From Lachnospiraceae bacterium M18-1 (lineage in GTDB: Bacteria; Bacillota; Clostridia; Lachnospirales; Lachnospiraceae), in contig KE159609.1 in assembly GCA_000403295.2 (NCBI GenBank), forward strand, positions 712,725 through 776,724: a DNA stretch of 64,000 nt, in the 5' to 3' direction. This document shows positions 14,919-24,625 of this stretch, one piece after another. Below the pieces are notes generated by a model, which saw only the letters and a program-made list of their open reading frames with translations, was not told the origin of the DNA and ran no database searches. The translations under genes and the position numbers were made by a program. Each line of letters starts with the position of its first letter. The first letter of the stretch is position 1.

Positions 14919-17471
14919 ATGTACCAAAAAACAAAAAAGAAGCTGTGGGTTAGTTTCTTATGTCTGATCATCATCTGTATTGTTATTTTTGCATGGATGT
15001 ACCAGTTTCTGGGTGAAAAAAATGAAGAGACTGTCACCGAGATTGGAATGATCTACATGTCGGAAATGAACAGGCAGCTGGAGCAGAAGTATTCCACGAT
15101 CATTGAACTGCGCCGGTCGCAGGTAGAAGGAATACTGAAACGTACTTCTCCAGAGAATGTCAGCTACGGCGGGCAGATGCTTGAAGAGATGCGGCTGAAT
15201 GCCAGCGTCCGCAATGCCACATATATGGGTTTTTATAGAAGAAGCGGAGAGAGCGAGCTGATCTATGGGAACTCCATAGAACCGGAAAATATGGAAGAAT
15301 TTCAGCGTCTCCTGAATGGAGAGATTCAGGTGGCTTCCAGTCTGTCAGAGGATGGGAAAAAAATGATCATTCTGGGAATGGAAGCAGATTATCCGATGAA
15401 TGACGGCGGCAGGAGCGAGCTTCTGGTAGTAGGCTTTTATATGGAAGATCTGGAGAAGGCTCTTGTAACGCAGGAAGAGAATGCGCTGGTGTATACACAC
15501 ATTATCCAGGCGGACGGGAGCTTCGTCGTAAGAAATAGATACGAAGGCTGGTCTAATTATTACGATTATATGGAGAATAATATCGACGGGTACGATGGAA
15601 TGACGTCGGATGATTATGTAGAGGAGCTGCAGAACGCGATCCAGGATCAGCAGGAGTTTTCAGAGCTGGTTCAGGTGGGTGAGAGTCATCGGCATATATA
15701 CTGTACGCCTCTCCCGGGGTCGGATTGGTATCTCGTGAGTGTGATGCCGTATGATGCGCTGGACCAGATTGTAAGCAGCCTTGGTGAGCAGCGTGTGGGC
15801 CTTGTATTAGGTGCCTGCGGAGCAGTAATATTCGTTGTACTTATCGTTTTTGCGGTTTATCTCCGGGTAATCCACCAGCAGATGGAGGAGTTGGACAGGG
15901 CAAGAAAGGATGCAATTCATGCGAACCAGGCAAAAAGCGAGTTTTTGTCCAACATGAGCCACGATATCCGGACTCCGATGAACGGTATCGTTGGAATGAC
16001 GGCTATTGCCATGGCGAATATCCATGATCCGGTGCGTGTGCAGGACTGCTTAAAGAAGGTGACATTGTCCAGCAAGCATCTGCTCGGACTGATCAACGAC
16101 GTGCTGGATATGTCGAAGATTGAAGACGGCAAGCTGAGCCTGAATATGGACGCACTTTCTCTGCGCGATACGATGGACAGCATTGTAAATATCGTACAGC
16201 CGCAGATTCACAGTAAGAAACAGCATTTTGATATTTTTGTACAGAAGATACAGACGGAAGACGTATACTGTGACGGTGTACGCCTGAATCAGGTACTGCT
16301 TAATCTCTTGTCAAATGCGATCAAGTTTACGCCGGAGGACGGCCGGATCAATATTTATCTTACACAGGAGGAATCTCCAGTCGGAAAAGAATATGTGAGA
16401 TGCCATTTCCGGGTCAAGGACACCGGTATCGGCATGTCGCCGGAATTTATGGAAAAGGTTTTTGACAGCTTTACCAGAGATGAGGAACAGGTCCGCAAGA
16501 TCGAAGGGACAGGACTGGGAATGGCGATCACGAAGTGTATTGTGGAGGCCATGAAGGGAACGATCGAGGTTCAAAGTGAGCAGAACAAGGGTACAGAATT
16601 TCACGTGATACTGGACTTTGAAAAGGCGGATACCCGTGTGGAGGATATGCTGCTCCCAAGCTGGAATATGCTGGTTGTGGATAATAACGAAGAACTTTGC
16701 CAAAGCGCGGTGCATGCGCTGGGTGAGATCGGGGTCAACGCGGAGTGGTCGGTAGACGGTGAGCATGCGCTTGAGATGGTGAAGGCACGCCGCGCCAGAC
16801 ATGATGACTATCAGGTGATTCTTCTGGATTGGAAGATGCCGGGAATGGACGGACTGCAGATGACCCGTGAGATTCGTAAGATTATGGGTGACGAGATTCC
16901 GATTCTGATCATTTCGGCGTATGATTGGAGCGATATCGAGGAAGAAGCGCTCGCGGCAGGAGCGCACGGATTCATTTCCAAGCCGCTGTTCAAGTCCAAT
17001 CTGTATGTCGGACTCAGCAAATTTGCAGGAGAGACCTTAGTGCCTGAAGAGAAGGCCGATGATACCCATGATTTTACAGGAAAGCGTATCCTTCTTGCGG
17101 AGGACAACGACCTGAACTGGGAGATTGCGGAGGATCTTCTGCTGGAAGTTGGATTTAAAGTAAACAGAGCGGAGAACGGACAAATCTGCGTTGAGATGTT
17201 TGAGCAGTCAGAGGTTGGAGAATACGATGTGATCCTGATGGATATCCGTATGCCTGTGATGAATGGATATGAAGCAGCAAAGGCGATTCGTGCTCTGGAA
17301 CGTCCGGATGTAAACTTGCCGATCATCGCAATGACAGCGGACGCGTTTTCGGATGATGTACAGCATTGTCTGGACAGCGGCATGAATGCACATATTGCAA
17401 AGCCGATTGATATGGACAAGCTGCTTGTGCAGTTGGAAAAGTATATAGAGTGGGGAGAATCTGCGCATTGA
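14919..17471 (+). CDS. hybrid sensor histidine kinase with two receiver domains
   Basis: The 850-residue membrane kinase has a transmembrane helix (about 10-28), an extracellular sensor region of about 260 residues (Cache-like by size and position), a second helix (about 292-314), a HisKA domain with His348 in FLSNMSHDIRTPMNG, an ATPase domain (N box LLNLLSNAIKFTP, G boxes DTGIGM and GTGLGM), and two receivers. The first receiver keeps LLDWKMPGMDG (about 638), the second LLAEDNDLN and LMDIRMPVMNG (about 775). The ligand is unknown. With the HPt and HD-GYP genes it makes a complete phosphorelay. Confidence 0.92.
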   Translation: MYQKTKKKLWVSFLCLIIICIVIFAWMYQFLGEKNEETVTEIGMIYMSEMNRQLEQKYSTIIELRRSQVEGILKRTSPENVSYGGQMLEEMRLNASVRNATYMGFYRRSGESELIYGNSIEPENMEEFQRLLNGEIQVASSLSEDGKKMIILGMEADYPMNDGGRSELLVVGFYMEDLEKALVTQEENALVYTHIIQADGSFVVRNRYEGWSNYYDYMENNIDGYDGMTSDDYVEELQNAIQDQQEFSELVQVGESHRHIYCTPLPGSDWYLVSVMPYDALDQIVSSLGEQRVGLVLGACGAVIFVVLIVFAVYLRVIHQQMEELDRARKDAIHANQAKSEFLSNMSHDIRTPMNGIVGMTAIAMANIHDPVRVQDCLKKVTLSSKHLLGLINDVLDMSKIEDGKLSLNMDALSLRDTMDSIVNIVQPQIHSKKQHFDIFVQKIQTEDVYCDGVRLNQVLLNLLSNAIKFTPEDGRINIYLTQEESPVGKEYVRCHFRVKDTGIGMSPEFMEKVFDSFTRDEEQVRKIEGTGLGMAITKCIVEAMKGTIEVQSEQNKGTEFHVILDFEKADTRVEDMLLPSWNMLVVDNNEELCQSAVHALGEIGVNAEWSVDGEHALEMVKARRARHDDYQVILLDWKMPGMDGLQMTREIRKIMGDEIPILIISAYDWSDIEEEALAAGAHGFISKPLFKSNLYVGLSKFAGETLVPEEKADDTHDFTGKRILLAEDNDLNWEIAEDLLLEVGFKVNRAENGQICVEMFEQSEVGEYDVILMDIRMPVMNGYEAAKAIRALERPDVNLPIIAMTADAFSDDVQHCLDSGMNAHIAKPIDMDKLLVQLEKYIEWGESAH

Positions 17472-17576
17472 GATGGACGGCGATATACTGAGCGCCAGAT
17501 AAATCTGCCGCACAGTATCATATGATGCGCACAGCCACGCAAGGAAGTATGCCGCTTTGCGGCTGCAGCTGGCACG

Positions 17577-17622
17577 ATACTCACGGCTGATGGAATCAAT
17601 CTGCCGTGAGTATATTTTTATT
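17577..17622 (+). terminator. terminator of the phosphorelay operon
   Basis: An 11-bp stem (17577-17587 ATACTCACGGC with 17603-17613) and a 15-nt loop followed by ATTTTTATT. The rest of the 250-base gap before ecfA1 holds another small hairpin with a T-run at about 17665-17692 and no gene. Confidence 0.8.
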
Positions 17623-17719
17623 CTATAAGGAAAATGGCTGCTGTTGCAGCCGCGCTCCGGCGCGAGTGTGCGTCAAGACACACACTTTTTTATTTTAATA
17701 AGTAAGGGGACCTGAATTT

Positions 17720-18613
17720 ATGGAGATGGTACAGGCACGGGAGTTGATCTATGAATACGAAAAGCGTGATGACGAAGGCAATGTGATCGGCATGAACCGC
17801 GCGGTAGACGGGATAGATATTGACATCAGCCGGGGGCAGTTTGCGGCGATACTGGGGCACAACGGCTCGGGAAAGTCCACGCTGGCCAAGCATATGAATG
17901 CGATCCTGGTGCCTACCGGAGGAACCATGTGGGTGAACGGAAGAGATACGAAGGACCCGCGGGAGCTGATGCAGGTGCGCCAGTCAGCGGGAATGGTGTT
18001 CCAGAACCCGGACAACCAGATCATCGGTACAGTGGTGGAGGAGGATGTAGGATTTGGTCCTGAAAATCTTGGAGTCCCTACGGACGAGATCTGGAAGCGT
18101 GTGGAGGATAGCCTGAGAGCAGTTGGGATGCTGGAATACCGGACACATTCACCCAATAAACTTTCCGGCGGGCAGAAGCAGCGGGTGGCAATTGCCGGGG
18201 TGATCGCCATGGAACCACAATGTATTGTATTGGATGAGCCTACTGCTATGCTGGATCCCAATGGAAGAAAGGAAGTCATCCGTACCGTGCAGGAACTCAG
18301 AAGACGCCGGCATGTGACGGTGATCCTGATCACCCACTATATGGAGGAGGTCATTGACGCGGATCAGGTGTATGTGATGGACAGCGGTCATATTGTGATG
18401 AAAGGTACGCCCAGGGAGATCTTCAGCCGGACAGAGGAATTGAAGAAATACCGACTGGATGTGCCCCAGGCAACCATGCTGGCGGAAGAACTCAGGAAGC
18501 GGGGGCTTCCGATTCCGAGGGGGATCCTCAGGAAGGAAGAACTGGTGGAAGCAATTGCGGGTCTCCCGGGATTCGGCCGGCGGGACAAAAGGCAGACACC
18601 GCGGCAGGAATGA
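17720..18613 (+). CDS. ecfA1: ECF transporter ATPase subunit A1
   Basis: The 297-residue ABC ATPase has Walker A GHNGSGKST (about 48-56), signature LSGGQKQR, and Walker B CIVLDEPTAMLDP. It pairs with EcfA2 and EcfT to energise the shared module that serves several substrate-binding S components for vitamins or metals in Firmicutes. AGGGGA about 9 nt upstream supports the start. The ecfA1-ecfA2-ecfT-truA order is the standard one. The N-terminal part carries an insert of the kind seen in clostridial EcfA1. Confidence 0.93.
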   Translation: MEMVQARELIYEYEKRDDEGNVIGMNRAVDGIDIDISRGQFAAILGHNGSGKSTLAKHMNAILVPTGGTMWVNGRDTKDPRELMQVRQSAGMVFQNPDNQIIGTVVEEDVGFGPENLGVPTDEIWKRVEDSLRAVGMLEYRTHSPNKLSGGQKQRVAIAGVIAMEPQCIVLDEPTAMLDPNGRKEVIRTVQELRRRRHVTVILITHYMEEVIDADQVYVMDSGHIVMKGTPREIFSRTEELKKYRLDVPQATMLAEELRKRGLPIPRGILRKEELVEAIAGLPGFGRRDKRQTPRQE

Positions 18614-18660
18614 CGCGGGGCACATGTTTTTAAGTGAAGTTTGTATAACAGGGGGACATG

Positions 18661-19515
18661 ATGTCGATTCGATTGGAGCATATCAATTATATATACAGTC
18701 AGGGTACCGCATATGAAAAGCATGCGTTAAAGGATGTGTCTCTGGAGATTCCCCAGGGGCAGTTTGTGGGTGTGATCGGACATACCGGTTCCGGGAAGTC
18801 TACGCTGATCCAGCATCTGAACGGATTGATCAGGGCTGCCTCGGGAGCGCTCTACTATGAAGAGAAAAATATCTATGACAGTGGTTATCCAATGAAGGAA
18901 TTGCGCAGCCAGGTAGGGCTGGTATTCCAGTATCCGGAGCATCAGCTGTTCGAGGTGGATGTATTTACAGACGTCTGCTTTGGACCGAAGAACCAGGGGC
19001 TCTCCGCACAGGAATGCGAAGAACGGGCAAGGGAAGCGCTGGAGCTGGTTGGACTTCCGGAAAAGTATTACAGGCAGTCGCCTTTTGAACTGTCCGGCGG
19101 TCAAAAGCGGCGCGCGGCTATTGCAGGGGTTCTGGCAATGCGCCCCAGGGTACTGGTGCTGGACGAGCCGACGGCCGGTCTGGATCCGAAGGGAAGGGAT
19201 GATATCCTGGAACAGGTAGCGCACCTCCATGGACAGACCGGGATGACAGTGATCCTTGTATCCCACAGCATGGAGGACATTGCAAGATATGTGGAGCGGA
19301 TCATCGTGATGAATCAAGGGGAAAAGATGCTGGACGATACTCCGAAGAATGTATTTTCCCACTACAGAGACCTGGAGCAGGTAGGGCTGGCTGCCCCTCA
19401 GGTTACGTATATCATGCATGACCTGAAAGAAAAGGGGCTTGCTGTCCAAACCGATGCCACGACGGTAGAAGAGGCGGCAGATGAGATCGTGCGCGCTCTG
19501 GAAAGAGAAACGTGA
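18661..19515 (+). CDS. ecfA2: ECF transporter ATPase subunit A2
   Basis: The second ABC ATPase (284 residues) has Walker A GHTGSGKST, the EcfA2-type LVFQYPEHQLFE Q-loop, signature LSGGQKRR, and VLVLDEPTAGLDP. It forms a heterodimer with EcfA1. Two adjacent ATG codons are possible (18658 and 18661); GGGGG at 18651-18655 suits 18661 better. It is 47 nt after ecfA1 and 100 nt before ecfT. Confidence 0.93.
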   Translation: MSIRLEHINYIYSQGTAYEKHALKDVSLEIPQGQFVGVIGHTGSGKSTLIQHLNGLIRAASGALYYEEKNIYDSGYPMKELRSQVGLVFQYPEHQLFEVDVFTDVCFGPKNQGLSAQECEERAREALELVGLPEKYYRQSPFELSGGQKRRAAIAGVLAMRPRVLVLDEPTAGLDPKGRDDILEQVAHLHGQTGMTVILVSHSMEDIARYVERIIVMNQGEKMLDDTPKNVFSHYRDLEQVGLAAPQVTYIMHDLKEKGLAVQTDATTVEEAADEIVRALERET

Positions 19516-19615
19516 AAATACAGACGTGAGGGATCAATGAAGAGTTTTACGGTTTGGGAGCAGCATCAGAGGCATGCTTGCTGAATAAATATTTGAGAAT
19601 GAAAAAGGAGTTTCC

Positions 19616-20440
19616 ATGATCAGAGATATTACAATCGGGCAGTATTATCCTGCAAAAAGCTGTATACACCGGCTGGATCCCCGGGTGAAGATCGTCTGTA
19701 CACTGTTGTTTTTGGTTTCCCTGTTTGTGCAGAACAGTGTGCTGGGATATGGCATCGCCACCCTGTTTCTGGCAATGGTCATCAAGACAAGCAGAGTGCC
19801 TCTGAAGTTCATTGTAAAGGGGCTGAAAGCAATCGTAGTGCTGCTTTTGTTTACCGTTTGCATGAATCTGTTTCTTACCAGAGGAGGAAAGGAGCTGGCC
19901 CGCTTCTGGATCTTTCATATCTCAGAGAATGGTCTGCGCACCTCTGTATTCATGGCGGTGCGCCTGATCTATCTGATCATGGGTTCATCGATCATGACGT
20001 TTACTACAACACCTAACGGTCTGACAGACGGGATAGAGTGCCTTCTGCGCCCTCTGAACCGATTCCGGGTTCCGGTGCATGAGGTGGCAATGATGATGTC
20101 CATAGCACTGCGTTTTATTCCCCTCCTGCTGGAGGAGACGGATAAGATCATGAAGGCACAGATCGCACGCGGAGCTGATCTGGAGAGCGGAAATATCATA
20201 CAGAGGACAAAGGCAATGGTGCCGATTCTGATTCCCTTGTTTGTCTCCTCTTTCCGCCGGGCCAATGACCTTGCAATGGCGATGGAATCCCGCTGCTATA
20301 ATGGAGGGGAGAACCGGACGAAGATGAAGCCGCTGATCTATAAGACAAGAGATCATATGGCGTATCTGATTACCACGTTCTACCTGGCTGCGGTATTTGT
20401 GCTGGGCAGATTCGTATCCTTCCATCTGTGGATATTTTAG
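19616..20440 (+). CDS. ecfT: ECF transporter transmembrane subunit T
   Basis: The 274-residue membrane protein has about five or six hydrophobic segments. It has the conserved start YYPAKSCIHRLDPRVKI and the coupling-helix motifs AQIARGAD (about 178-186) and AMESRCYNGG (about 221-230) that touch the two ATPases. AAAGGAG precedes the ATG. No S component is in the window, as usual for the shared group II module. Confidence 0.92.
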   Translation: MIRDITIGQYYPAKSCIHRLDPRVKIVCTLLFLVSLFVQNSVLGYGIATLFLAMVIKTSRVPLKFIVKGLKAIVVLLLFTVCMNLFLTRGGKELARFWIFHISENGLRTSVFMAVRLIYLIMGSSIMTFTTTPNGLTDGIECLLRPLNRFRVPVHEVAMMMSIALRFIPLLLEETDKIMKAQIARGADLESGNIIQRTKAMVPILIPLFVSSFRRANDLAMAMESRCYNGGENRTKMKPLIYKTRDHMAYLITTFYLAAVFVLGRFVSFHLWIF

Positions 20441-20492
20441 ACTGCTGTGTATATTCAAAGGATATTCCAGCGGAACCGTTATGGAGGTTATT

Positions 20493-21260
20493 ATGAAACG
20501 TATCAGGATTATCGCCGCTTATGACGGCACAGATTATTGCGGCTGGCAGGTGCAGCCCAATGGAATCACGGTGGAAGAGGTGATCAACCGCACATTGTCA
20601 GGACTCCTCGGGGAGAATATCCGGATCATCGGCGCGAGCCGTACAGATTCCGGTGTACATGCTCTGGGAAATGTAGCGGTTTTTGATACGGAGACACGCA
20701 TCCCTCCGGAGCGCATTTCCTATGCATTGAATCAGCGGCTTCCGGAGGATATTGTGATCGTCAGGTCGGAGGAGGTGCCTGCTGACTGGCATCCAAGGTA
20801 TCGGAGCTGTATGAAGACTTATGAATATCATATTCTTAATGCCAATGTACCGGATCCGACCAGACGGCGGAACACCTGTTTTGTGTCTTACCCCCTGAAC
20901 CTGGGAGATATGCGCCGGGCAGCCGGATTTCTCATAGGAACCCATGATTTTGCCAGCTTCTGCAATATCAGGACCAGTGTGGAGGATACGGTGAGGACTA
21001 TTTATGAGCTGGAGATCTTTGAACGGGACTTCTGCGGGGCAGGGAGCAGGCAGGACAGCAGGGAAATAACAATCCGGATCCGCGGAAACGGATTTCTCTA
21101 CAATATGGTCAGGATCATTGCCGGGACACTTCTGCGTGTTGGGCGTGGGTTTTATACGCCGGAGCAGGTGGAGGAGATCCTGGAAGCAAAAAACCGCCAG
21201 GCAGCAGGAGTAACGGCGCCACCCCAGGGCTTGGTGCTGGTGGGGATTGAATATCTGTAA
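20493..21260 (+). CDS. truA: tRNA pseudouridine(38-40) synthase
   Basis: The 255-residue enzyme isomerises uridines 38-40 in the anticodon arm of many tRNAs. Catalytic Asp lies in GASRTDSGVHALG (about residues 48-60); YDGTDYCGWQ (about 9-18) and FLYNMVRIIAGTLL (about 199-212) are family motifs. GGAGG at 20483-20487 decides ATG 20493 over the longer frame from 20397 that overlaps ecfT. In many relatives truA is followed by rplM-rpsI, which are absent here. Confidence 0.95.
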   Translation: MKRIRIIAAYDGTDYCGWQVQPNGITVEEVINRTLSGLLGENIRIIGASRTDSGVHALGNVAVFDTETRIPPERISYALNQRLPEDIVIVRSEEVPADWHPRYRSCMKTYEYHILNANVPDPTRRRNTCFVSYPLNLGDMRRAAGFLIGTHDFASFCNIRTSVEDTVRTIYELEIFERDFCGAGSRQDSREITIRIRGNGFLYNMVRIIAGTLLRVGRGFYTPEQVEEILEAKNRQAAGVTAPPQGLVLVGIEYL

Positions 21261-21297
21261 CCTTTGTACAGGACCGTATATATTTGTGTTTACAATG

Positions 21298-21332
21298 CGG
21301 CAGTCATCAGTCGGGGTGGCTGCTTTTTATTC
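21298..21332 (+). terminator. terminator after truA
   Basis: GCAGTCA pairs with TGGCTGC (one wobble) and is followed by TTTTTATT. Confidence 0.6.
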
Positions 21333-21344
21333 CCGCGAAGCAAC

Positions 21345-21427
21345 GAGCCAAGCAGCCATGCCTGCATGGATATTTGGCGAATGCCGCGAGGGTCAAATAT
21401 CCCGTAGCTTGCTGCGGGGTATTTGAC
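21345..21427. repeat. REP-like intergenic hairpin element
   Basis: The core is a 13-bp inverted repeat with one mismatch (GTCAAATATCCCG with CGGGGTATTTGAC, about 21391-21427). Just to the left is a second small palindrome, CATGCCTGCATG, and a CGAATGCCGCGAG block. The 320-base gap between truA and the Crp-type gene contains only this, the terminator and a promoter region. Confidence 0.5.
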
Positions 21428-21580
21428 TGTTAAAATGCACAAAAACGGGTTGGTTATTGATGGAAAATCCGTACATATTTGTTGCATTTGCTGTATTTTG
21501 AAAATAACGTAAATTTAGGTCATTCGTCCTTTTTATTTTCAAGGCGGATTCTGTATAATAGATAAAAAGAGGTGAGGCCA

Positions 21581-22288
21581 ATGGATGTATTTAAAGAGCT
21601 GCCGCTGAAAAAGCAGACGTACATGGAAATGCTGTTCCAGAACTGTACGGAGGAAGTCAAGTATTATATGAGAGTCATTGAGGTGGCCGAAAATGAGACA
21701 CTGATCAAAGCCGGGGAGAGGTGCAGCAATATTTACATCATTTTATCCGGAAAAGTGACCGGAATCGAATGGCCCATGAATGAAAGGCCTTACTATTTTA
21801 AGGACTACGGACCCGGGGATTTTTTCGGGGAGATCGAGTTCTTTGCGGACCTTACCAATTACCGGATCGGGGTGATCACGGCAACAAAGTGCCGGGTGCT
21901 GGTGATTCCGGTAGCGCCTTATATGGATTGGCTTTGCAGTGATGTGGACGCACTGTACCTTCGGACGAAGGAGAACATGAGCAGGCTGATCTCCCAGACA
22001 GCAGATGCACGGAAGTATCTGTTTATCGAAGGCAGGGAACGGCTGATGATGCATCTGATCAGGAAGTACGAACAAAAGCAGCCGGTGAAAAAAGTGCTGG
22101 AGCTCAAGGAAAGCCGGGATCAGCTTTCAGAGGAAATCGGGTTTTCGGTAAAGACTCTGAACCGAAATATCAAGAAGCTGAAAGAAATGGATCTGATCAA
22201 TATCCAAAAAGGTAAGATTCTGATCACAGAGGAGGGATATCAGGAGATCAAACGGCATATCGGACAATATATTTATGGTGAGATCTGA
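21581..22288 (+). CDS. Crp/Fnr-family transcription regulator
   Basis: The 235-residue protein has a cyclic-nucleotide-binding-type beta barrel (about 30-125, with GDFFGEIEFF at about 88-97) and a C-terminal winged helix (SRDQLSEEIGFSVKTLNRNIKKL, about 175-197). No cysteine cluster for Fe-S is evident in the N terminus, so oxygen sensing of the Fnr type is unlikely. It is placed 30 nt upstream of the xanthine dehydrogenase genes and probably controls them. GAGGTGAGG supports ATG 21581 over GTG 21572. Confidence 0.88.
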   Translation: MDVFKELPLKKQTYMEMLFQNCTEEVKYYMRVIEVAENETLIKAGERCSNIYIILSGKVTGIEWPMNERPYYFKDYGPGDFFGEIEFFADLTNYRIGVITATKCRVLVIPVAPYMDWLCSDVDALYLRTKENMSRLISQTADARKYLFIEGRERLMMHLIRKYEQKQPVKKVLELKESRDQLSEEIGFSVKTLNRNIKKLKEMDLINIQKGKILITEEGYQEIKRHIGQYIYGEI

Positions 22289-22318
22289 ATATTTTAAACA
22301 GTCAAGGAGGGAGAAACG

Positions 22319-24604
22319 ATGTATGTAGGAAAAAAAGTAACCCGGGTGGATGCCTATGATAAGGTGATCGGGCGTACCAGGTATACGGATGACCTGTGCG
22401 ATAAAAGCGCGTATATTGCACAGGTACTGCATTCCACGATCGCTCATGGAAGGGTGGTATCCATAGATACGAGCGAAGCGGAAAAGATACCGGGCGTGAT
22501 TAAAGTGTTTACCTGTTTTGATGTGAAGGAGAAGCATTATTTCCCCACGGCAGGGCATCCCTGGTCTACGGATCCGGGGCATCAGGACGTGGCTGACCGA
22601 CTGGTCCTGACAGAAGAAGTCCGCTTCTACGGTGATGACATCGCTGCGGTGGTGGCAGAGGATGAAGTGTCGGCAGCACAGGCGATCCGGGCGATCAAGG
22701 TGGAATACGAAGAGTACCCGTTTGTCCTGGATGTACAGGAGGCTATGAAGGACGGAGCGCCGCAGATTCATGAGAAGTACCCGAACAATATTTTGAAACA
22801 TACGACAATCCGAAAAGGAAATTATGAGGAAGCGATTCAGGAACCGGGGCTGACCAAAGTGGAAGGCTGGTATGAGACTCCGACGGTACAGCACTGCCAT
22901 ATCGAGAACTTTATCTGTTATGCGGAGATGGAAGGAGAACGCATCACGGTAGTGGCATCCACACAGATCCCGCACATTGTCCGGCGGGTAGTCGGCCAGG
23001 CGCTTGGCATTGGCTGGGGGAAGGTACGGATCATCAAGCCTTATATCGGCGGCGGATTCGGCAATAAGCAGGATATCCTCTATGAGCCGCTCTGTGCATG
23101 GCTCTGTATGCAGGTCGGAGGACATCTGGTGAAGCTGGATATTCCCAGGGAGGATACCTTTGTATCCAACCGGGTGCGCCATTCCATCCGCAGCCATATC
23201 ATTTCCTGGGTACGTCCCGACGGCACCTATGCGGCCCGGAAGCTTGAAGCCTTTTCCGACCAGGGGGCTTACGCTTCTCACGGCCACAGCATCGTGGCAA
23301 AAGGAGCAGGCGCATTCCCGCAGCTGTATCCCTGCGATCATGTAGAAGTTGACGCATATACGATATTTACGAATAAATCCGTGGCAGGAGCCATGCGCGG
23401 CTACGGAATCCCGCAGGCTATGTGGGCGGTGGAATGCCATACCGAGGATGTGGCGGCAAAAATGGGCATGGATCCTCTGGAATTTCGGCGGAAGAATCTG
23501 ATGCCGGTAGGGTACACGGATCCATTCTCGAAAAATGAACTGTATTTTGATACCTTTAATCAATGTCTTGACAAGGCAATGGAAGCCATTGATTATGAAC
23601 GGAAATTCAAGGAGTACCAGAATCAGACCGGAGATATCCGGCGGGGAATCGGGATGTCCGTATTCTGGTACAACACGGCGGTGTGGCCCATTTCCCTGGA
23701 AACCTCGTCCTGCCGTATGGTACTCAACCAGGACGGCTCTTTGCAGGTGCAGCTTGGAGAGACCGAGATCGGGCAGGGGGCGGACACGGCATATACGCAG
23801 ATGACAGCGGATGTACTGGGTGTGCCGCTGGAGAGTGTCCATGTGGTATCCTGTCAGGATACGGATGTGACGCCTTTCGGAACCGGGGCGTATGCTTCCA
23901 GACAGACCTATACGGCGGGATTTGCCATCCGTCAGACTGCGCTTCTTCTGCGGGAGAGGATTTTGAAATACGCACAGGAGCTGACCCGGATGCCTCCTTA
24001 CAATCTGGATATCGTGGACGGGAATATCATCCGCACGACAGACGGTAGGGAACTGATGACATTAGGAGAATTAGCTACCGAGGCGCTGTACAGCCTGACG
24101 AACAGTCAGCACCTGTCGGCAGAAAGTACGTCCCAGATCAAGTCCAATGCGTATTCCTTCGGATGTACCATGGCGGAAGTGGAAGTGGATATCCCCATGT
24201 GCAGGGTGAAGCTTTTGGATATCGTCAATGTGCATGACGCAGGAAAACTGATCAACCCGGCTCTGGCAGAGGCTCAGGTACACGGCGGCATGAGTATGGG
24301 AATCGGTTTCGGGATGTCGGAACGGCTGATGTTTGATCCGAAAACAGGCCGGGCGCTGAATAATAACCTGCTGGATTATAAGCTCTCCACCTTTATGGAC
24401 CATCCGCGGCTGAAAGCCCTGTTTGTAGAGAATCCGGAGCCTACCAGTGCATTTGGAACAAAGGCCTTAGGAGAGCCGCCTACCTGTTCCGTAGCGCCTG
24501 CGATCCGGAATGCGGTATATCAGGCAACCGGGGTCGGAGTCAATGAGGCACCTGTAAATCCGCATAATCTGTTCCGCAGATTTACGGAGGAAGGTATTTT
24601 TTAG
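22319..24604 (+). CDS. xdhA: xanthine dehydrogenase, molybdenum-binding subunit
   Basis: The 761-residue large subunit of the xanthine dehydrogenase family has the N-terminal alpha/beta hammerhead (TRYTDDLC... about residues 18-120), molybdopterin-contact motifs GGGFGNKQD (about 243-251) and AMRGYGIPQ (about 358), and the catalytic Glu in ALGEPPT near residue 718. It hydroxylates xanthine, hypoxanthine or related purine heterocycles, with electrons going through the Fe-S and FAD partners encoded next. Subunits are separate polypeptides in the E. coli xdhABC order. Substrate cannot be fixed from sequence. Confidence 0.92.
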   Translation: MYVGKKVTRVDAYDKVIGRTRYTDDLCDKSAYIAQVLHSTIAHGRVVSIDTSEAEKIPGVIKVFTCFDVKEKHYFPTAGHPWSTDPGHQDVADRLVLTEEVRFYGDDIAAVVAEDEVSAAQAIRAIKVEYEEYPFVLDVQEAMKDGAPQIHEKYPNNILKHTTIRKGNYEEAIQEPGLTKVEGWYETPTVQHCHIENFICYAEMEGERITVVASTQIPHIVRRVVGQALGIGWGKVRIIKPYIGGGFGNKQDILYEPLCAWLCMQVGGHLVKLDIPREDTFVSNRVRHSIRSHIISWVRPDGTYAARKLEAFSDQGAYASHGHSIVAKGAGAFPQLYPCDHVEVDAYTIFTNKSVAGAMRGYGIPQAMWAVECHTEDVAAKMGMDPLEFRRKNLMPVGYTDPFSKNELYFDTFNQCLDKAMEAIDYERKFKEYQNQTGDIRRGIGMSVFWYNTAVWPISLETSSCRMVLNQDGSLQVQLGETEIGQGADTAYTQMTADVLGVPLESVHVVSCQDTDVTPFGTGAYASRQTYTAGFAIRQTALLLRERILKYAQELTRMPPYNLDIVDGNIIRTTDGRELMTLGELATEALYSLTNSQHLSAESTSQIKSNAYSFGCTMAEVEVDIPMCRVKLLDIVNVHDAGKLINPALAEAQVHGGMSMGIGFGMSERLMFDPKTGRALNNNLLDYKLSTFMDHPRLKALFVENPEPTSAFGTKALGEPPTCSVAPAIRNAVYQATGVGVNEAPVNPHNLFRRFTEEGIF

Positions 24605-24625
24605 AGTGAAGGGAGGTAAAACAAT

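Noticed and set aside
22127..23842. 571-codon leftward frame
   Set aside because: It lies antisense to xdhA and the Crp-type gene and is rich in His, Arg and Cys as expected for a shadow frame.
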